Assembly (NCBI GenBank): GCA_964557205.1
Contig: CAZKZI010000060.1
Location: 1 to 17,529 of the forward strand
From: JAQVQN01 sp964557205
GTDB taxonomy: Bacteria > Verrucomicrobiota > Kiritimatiellia > RFP12 > UBA1067
Direction of reading: 5' to 3'
Length of the DNA stretch: 17,529 bases
Shown here: positions 14,450 through 17,529 of the stretch, piece after piece
How the letters are laid out: each line of letters starts with the position of its first letter
Numbering within the stretch: position 1 is the stretch's first letter
The notes under the pieces: model-generated
What the model was told of the DNA's origin: nothing
Seen by the model: the letters and a program-made list of their open reading frames with translations, nothing else
Database searches by the model: none
Made by a program: the position numbers and the translations under genes

Positions 14450-15091
14450 TCAAATGCCGGGCAACACCCGAAGCAACCCGTCCAGACGGTCGACAGCCAA
14501 ATCATAAACCTCGCCTCGCGCCTCACCGAATCCGTAGTGGCAGAAACAGCGTTTGATGCCTGCCCGCCGGCCAGCCGCCAGATCAGTGAAATGGTCGCCG
14601 GCGATCCAGTCGCCGGCATCGAGCGTCTTGCCCATTCTTTCCGCAGCCAGCCGCAAGGGCGCGGGATCGGGTTTTAGCTCCGGACAGTCACCGCCACCCA
14701 CCACCGCGCCGAAAAGCTCCAGCACCCCCAGCCCCTCCAAAATTGGAAAAACCATAACCGATGGTTTGTTGGTCACCACTGCTAATGACCACCCCGCACA
14801 TTTCAACTCCTGCAGCGTCGCTTTGACGCCAGCGTACAACACCGTATTGTCCAACAGATGCGCGCGATAATGTTCGCGCTGCCGCATTAACAAACGATCC
14901 AGATCAGCATCCAGGCTGCCCGGGATGCCGCGCGCCACCATCACGCGCGCCCCCTCGCCGATGCAGGCCGCCGCCTCTTTTATGGTGATCGGATCCAAAC
15001 CGCACTCCGCGCGCGTCAGATTAATCGAAAGCGCCAGATCAGCCAGCGAATCTATCAAGGTTCCGTCCAAATCAAAAATCGCGGTTTTCAT
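14450..15091 (-). CDS. gph: HAD-family phosphatase, phosphoglycolate phosphatase-like
   Basis: The 213-residue HAD hydrolase has all four motifs: DLDGTLIDS with Asp7/Asp9, VVTNK with Thr107 and Lys109, the Lys140 of LKPDP, and AGDHFTDLAAGRRAG with Asp166/Asp170. An alpha-helical cap lies between motifs I and II. Length and motif order fit phosphoglycolate phosphatase, which clears 2-phosphoglycolate from DNA repair or oxygenase side reactions; related HAD enzymes such as PpaX-type pyrophosphatases look alike, so the symbol is tentative. GGAG lies just upstream of the ATG at 15091. It starts 38 bases after thrC in the same direction, and its stop is followed by the metallo-hydrolase promoter. 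Confidence 0.85.
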   Translation of the reverse strand: MKTAIFDLDGTLIDSLADLALSINLTRAECGLDPITIKEAAACIGEGARVMVARGIPGSLDADLDRLLMRQREHYRAHLLDNTVLYAGVKATLQELKCAGWSLAVVTNKPSVMVFPILEGLGVLELFGAVVGGGDCPELKPDPAPLRLAAERMGKTLDAGDWIAGDHFTDLAAGRRAGIKRCFCHYGFGEARGEVYDLAVDRLDGLLRVLPGI

Positions 15092-15129
15092 GCTCTCCAG
15101 TCAGCCGTTTGTCCAACCTGTCACTTAGT

Positions 15130-16509
15130 TCACCCGGCTGCGATGGCACGCCTGATTATGGCCGCGACCGCTGCCGTGTCAGCAGGCACCGTCTCCAGAC
15201 GGTTAGGCAGACCGTACAGCCTGTCTATGACCGGATGCTTCGCCAGCTCCTGCCCTGTGGCCCGCAGCACCGCCTCGCCGAACTTGGCAGGGTGCGCCGT
15301 GGCCAAGCAGATCATCGGCACTGTCTCATCATGGAAACGCGCGCCGACAGCCACCCCGACCGCGCTGTGCGGATCCAGCAGGTAGCCGTATCTGCTCCAG
15401 TACTCGCGTATGGTGTTGAGGGTCATGGTCGTGTCGCCGCAGCCAGCCACAAAACACCCATGCCGTGCGCCCGGAGTCGTGATCGATCCATCGGACTTCA
15501 ATCTCGCCATCCATTTTTTGAGCTGTCCGGAGTCTCCTTCCGCCAGATAGTAAAGGTAGCGCTCGAAATTACTCGCCAACTGAATGTCCATCGAAGGGCT
15601 CAATGTCGCGGCCACGGCGCCGAGTCTGTATATTCCGCTGTTGAAATAACGCGCCAATATGTCGTTCTCGTTGGTGGCCAGCACCAGCCGTGCGACCGGC
15701 AACCCCATACGACACGCGACGTAACCCGCGAAAATATCCCCGAAATTACCTGTGGGCACAGCAAAACTTATTTTGGGCGCACCGGTCTTTTCCATTACCC
15801 GGAACGCCGCGTAGAAATAATAGACTATCTGCGCCAAAACCCGCGCCCAGTTGATCGAGTTCACAGTACCCAGTTCGCATTCATCACGGAAAGCAAGGTC
15901 GTTGAAGAGCGCTTTGACGATGTCCTGGCAATCATCGAATGTGCCTTCCACAGCAAGGTTATGCACATTCGCATCCGTCACGGTGGTCATTTGCAGCTCC
16001 TGCACCGGACTGATTCGCCCGCGCGGGTGCATCACGAAAATCCTGATTCGCTCGCGTCCGCGCACACCGTAAATTGCCGCGCTGCCGGTATCGCCGCTAG
16101 TAGCGGCGACAATGTTCATCGATCTGTCGGCCTCATCCAAGACATGCTCGAAAAGATTGCCAAGGAACTGAAGAGCCACGTCTTTGAAGGCAAGAGTCGG
16201 ACCGTGAAAAAGCTCGAGCACATGCACCGGCCCCACCGCCACGGTCGGCGTGACCTCCGGGTGGCGGAAACATCCGTAGCTTTTTTTGATTATTTCACGC
16301 AGCTCGGGCTCGCCGAGATCGTCCGCAAAAAGCCGCATGATCTCAAAGGCCAGATCCCCGTACGCCAGCGTTCTCCAGCTTTCCAGCGCGTCACGTACAT
16401 CAGGAATCAACTCCGGCAGGAACAAGCCGCCGTCACGAGCCAGCCCTGTGATAACAGCCTCTTTGAAGGTCAGCGGCTCAACACCGCCCCTAGTGCTGAC
16501 ATAACGCAT
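15130..16509 (-). CDS. thrC: Threonine synthase
   Basis: Converts O-phospho-L-homoserine to L-threonine with pyridoxal phosphate, the last step of threonine synthesis. The 459-residue protein is of the longer E. coli/yeast-like type. It opens MRYVSTRGG...LARDGGLFLPE; the PLP Lys109 is in GPTLAFKDVALQ, the phosphate-binding SGDTGSAA is at about 138-145, and VNSINWAR and FAVPTGNFGDIFAGY are canonical. Its ATG is only two bases after the TAA of the upstream coiled-coil gene; the GGAG 11 bases upstream lies inside that gene, so translation is probably coupled. gph follows 38 bases later. I see nothing unusual in the catalytic parts. Confidence 0.96.
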   Translation of the reverse strand: MRYVSTRGGVEPLTFKEAVITGLARDGGLFLPELIPDVRDALESWRTLAYGDLAFEIMRLFADDLGEPELREIIKKSYGCFRHPEVTPTVAVGPVHVLELFHGPTLAFKDVALQFLGNLFEHVLDEADRSMNIVAATSGDTGSAAIYGVRGRERIRIFVMHPRGRISPVQELQMTTVTDANVHNLAVEGTFDDCQDIVKALFNDLAFRDECELGTVNSINWARVLAQIVYYFYAAFRVMEKTGAPKISFAVPTGNFGDIFAGYVACRMGLPVARLVLATNENDILARYFNSGIYRLGAVAATLSPSMDIQLASNFERYLYYLAEGDSGQLKKWMARLKSDGSITTPGARHGCFVAGCGDTTMTLNTIREYWSRYGYLLDPHSAVGVAVGARFHDETVPMICLATAHPAKFGEAVLRATGQELAKHPVIDRLYGLPNRLETVPADTAAVAAIIRRAIAAG

Positions 16510-16511
16510 TG

Positions 16512-17529
16512 TTAAAAGAACTCCGGCAGCAACTGTTTGATGTCCTCCGCGTCCAGCTCAAACAGGCGGGCAGCCTCGACGGCCAGATCCTTCGCCCTTT
16601 CCTGCGCCGAAGGTATCTCCTTATAAAAAAGATTGAGGCAAACCGCCGCGTTAGACATCAGCCGCGTCTTCTCGCGCAACCGCAATGATTTGGTTGCCTG
16701 CTCGTCAAGCACCAGACCGCTGACAATTTCGCCGATGATGTCAATGCGCTGGTTGTAAACTTCAGCCCACTGGATCTTGCGGCCGCCCACCGAAAGTGTG
16801 CGCTGATCGGCTCCGTCCACGTTCCAGCCTCTGGCTGACTTGAAACCCGGCACATTCTTCACGATATACTCATGGAACTCCTTGACCCGGCTAGCCCTTT
16901 CCATAGCCACATTCAAGGCGTCCAGCCCCTCTTTAGTCTCCAAGTTAGCCCCGGCCTTCCTCAAGGCACCGGTGACATCACGAAACTGCAACTGTTTCAG
17001 GGCGTCCCGGTTGGCCTCCTCGGCTTCGCTTATGACTGCCTTCTCCTTAGCCGCCTTGGCTTTGTAAGCCTCCTGCTCCTGATGCTTTTTCTCCTCGGCC
17101 TCCTTTTTCTGGCGACGCTTCTCGGCCTCGATCTCCTCCTCTCGGCGCAGAGCCAGCAACGAAGCCACATCGGTCTTGACGCTTTCAAGTGTACGCTTGA
17201 GTTGAGACACCCGCCGTGGAATCTCGCTGATCCGCCGATCATAACCGATGTTTTTAATCATCTCCACCAGTTTGTTAGCCGTCTTGACGAGTTCTTCAGT
17301 AGCCTCTTTCTCCACCTGCGTCATGCTTTCTGCCTGCTTGGCCAAGTCTTCTACCTCAAGCAAAGCCTTTTCGGCAAAAGCGACACCGGCCTTCACCGCG
17401 TAAGCATCCGCGTACATGCCGCGCACGATCGCTATCAAAGGATGTTCGTCGACAGAAACCGCGTCAACAGGTTCAGCCGCCGCCGCAGGTTTAGCCGCCG
17501 CCGCAGGTTTAGCCGCCGCCGCAGGTTTA
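16512..17529 (-). CDS. Partial coiled-coil protein with repeat linker, N terminus outside the window
   Basis: Only the C-terminal 338 or so residues are visible; the frame is open to the window edge, so this is the end of a larger protein. It begins with KPAAAA hexapeptide repeats, then PVDAVSVDEHPLIAIVRGMY, a helical region, a very Glu/Lys/Arg-rich coiled coil (about EEEIEAEKRRQKKEAEEKKH, encoded near 17080-17150), and a helix-rich end containing GWNVDGADQRTLSVGGRKI and ending LLPEFF. I do not recognise a family. Such Ala/Pro/Lys linkers commonly tether a membrane or kinase-like N-terminal domain to a cytoplasmic or periplasmic domain, but this cannot be checked here. A TTG at 17438 is not a believable start. 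The stop is two bases from thrC. Confidence 0.7.
   Translation of the reverse strand, partial: KPAAAAKPAAAAKPAAAAEPVDAVSVDEHPLIAIVRGMYADAYAVKAGVAFAEKALLEVEDLAKQAESMTQVEKEATEELVKTANKLVEMIKNIGYDRRISEIPRRVSQLKRTLESVKTDVASLLALRREEEIEAEKRRQKKEAEEKKHQEQEAYKAKAAKEKAVISEAEEANRDALKQLQFRDVTGALRKAGANLETKEGLDALNVAMERASRVKEFHEYIVKNVPGFKSARGWNVDGADQRTLSVGGRKIQWAEVYNQRIDIIGEIVSGLVLDEQATKSLRLREKTRLMSNAAVCLNLFYKEIPSAQERAKDLAVEAARLFELDAEDIKQLLPEFF
17475..17529 (-). repeat. 18-bp tandem repeat encoding KPAAAA
   Basis: Three perfect copies of an 18-base unit (17475-17492, 17493-17510, 17511-17528) run into the window edge, and the next base also fits. On the minus strand the unit encodes Lys-Pro-Ala-Ala-Ala-Ala. 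The perfect identity at DNA level suggests recent slippage expansion, so the copy number may vary between strains. Confidence 0.92.

Noticed and set aside
14412..14453. In-frame TTG start for the metallo-hydrolase at 14453
   Set aside because: It would add 14 residues encoded by the promoter region and the end of gph; the family N terminus starts at the ATG at 14411.
15109..16515. 468-codon open frame on the plus strand opposite thrC
   Set aside because: It is antisense to canonical threonine synthase; the composition is typical of a shadow frame.
17436..17438. TTG start of the coiled-coil protein
   Set aside because: The frame continues upstream through the KPAAAA repeats to the window edge and there is no ribosome binding site, so the gene is partial.

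Overview
The window looks like the chromosome of a Gram-negative-type bacterium of moderately high GC. My best guess is the PVC group (Kiritimatiellota, Lentisphaerota or Verrucomicrobiota relatives). This rests on a secreted DUF4091 protein, a LarA-family protein beside sugar-type SDRs, the 3' scrap of a REP-associated (RAYT) transposase, and a lysine/proline/alanine-linker protein. It is an inference from gene content, not from a phylogenetic marker. No tRNA, rRNA, CRISPR array or intact mobile element was seen. No stretch longer than 300 bases lacks a gene or gene remnant.

Layout. All genes except one lie on the minus strand. Positions 1-347 hold a decayed RAYT transposase 3' end and two possible palindromic end sequences, abutting the stop codon of an SDR oxidoreductase (325-1128). 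Then come a membrane-anchored AsmA-like protein with an Ala/Gly-rich tail (1389-2261), 6-phosphogluconate dehydrogenase gnd (2292-3776), a D-mannonate-oxidoreductase-like SDR (3884-4741) and a LarA-family nickel-pincer racemase/epimerase (4761-6038). These last three read as one unit, larA-like > SDR > gnd. It starts from a recognisable promoter whose -10 box lies in a palindrome (6051-6090). A register-keeping 9-bp repeat array sits between the SDR and gnd.

The only plus-strand gene is guaA (6187-7455), divergent from the larA-like gene. It encodes a GMP synthase whose glutamine amidotransferase domain has lost about 100 residues, including the nucleophilic Cys and the His/Glu of the triad, while the ATP-pyrophosphatase and dimerisation parts look intact.

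A second minus-strand block ends convergently with guaA. In transcription order it holds the C-terminal part of a coiled-coil protein with a tandem-repeat linker (16512 to the window edge), thrC, a phosphoglycolate-phosphatase-like HAD protein, a PhnP/RNase-Z-like metallo-hydrolase, a small secreted protein of unknown function, tsaD, a secreted endonuclease/exonuclease/phosphatase-fold protein, and a large secreted DUF4091 putative glycosidase (7473-10496).

How the genes may work together. The most interesting idea is a route joining hexuronate catabolism to the pentose phosphate pathway: fructuronate to mannonate (SDR), mannonate to gluconate (LarA-family 2-epimerase), phosphorylation elsewhere, then 6-phosphogluconate to ribulose-5-phosphate (Gnd). 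The second notable point is the glutaminase-dead GMP synthase, which implies free ammonia or an unlinked glutaminase partner. The remaining genes are mostly housekeeping (thrC, gph, tsaD) mixed with exported proteins.
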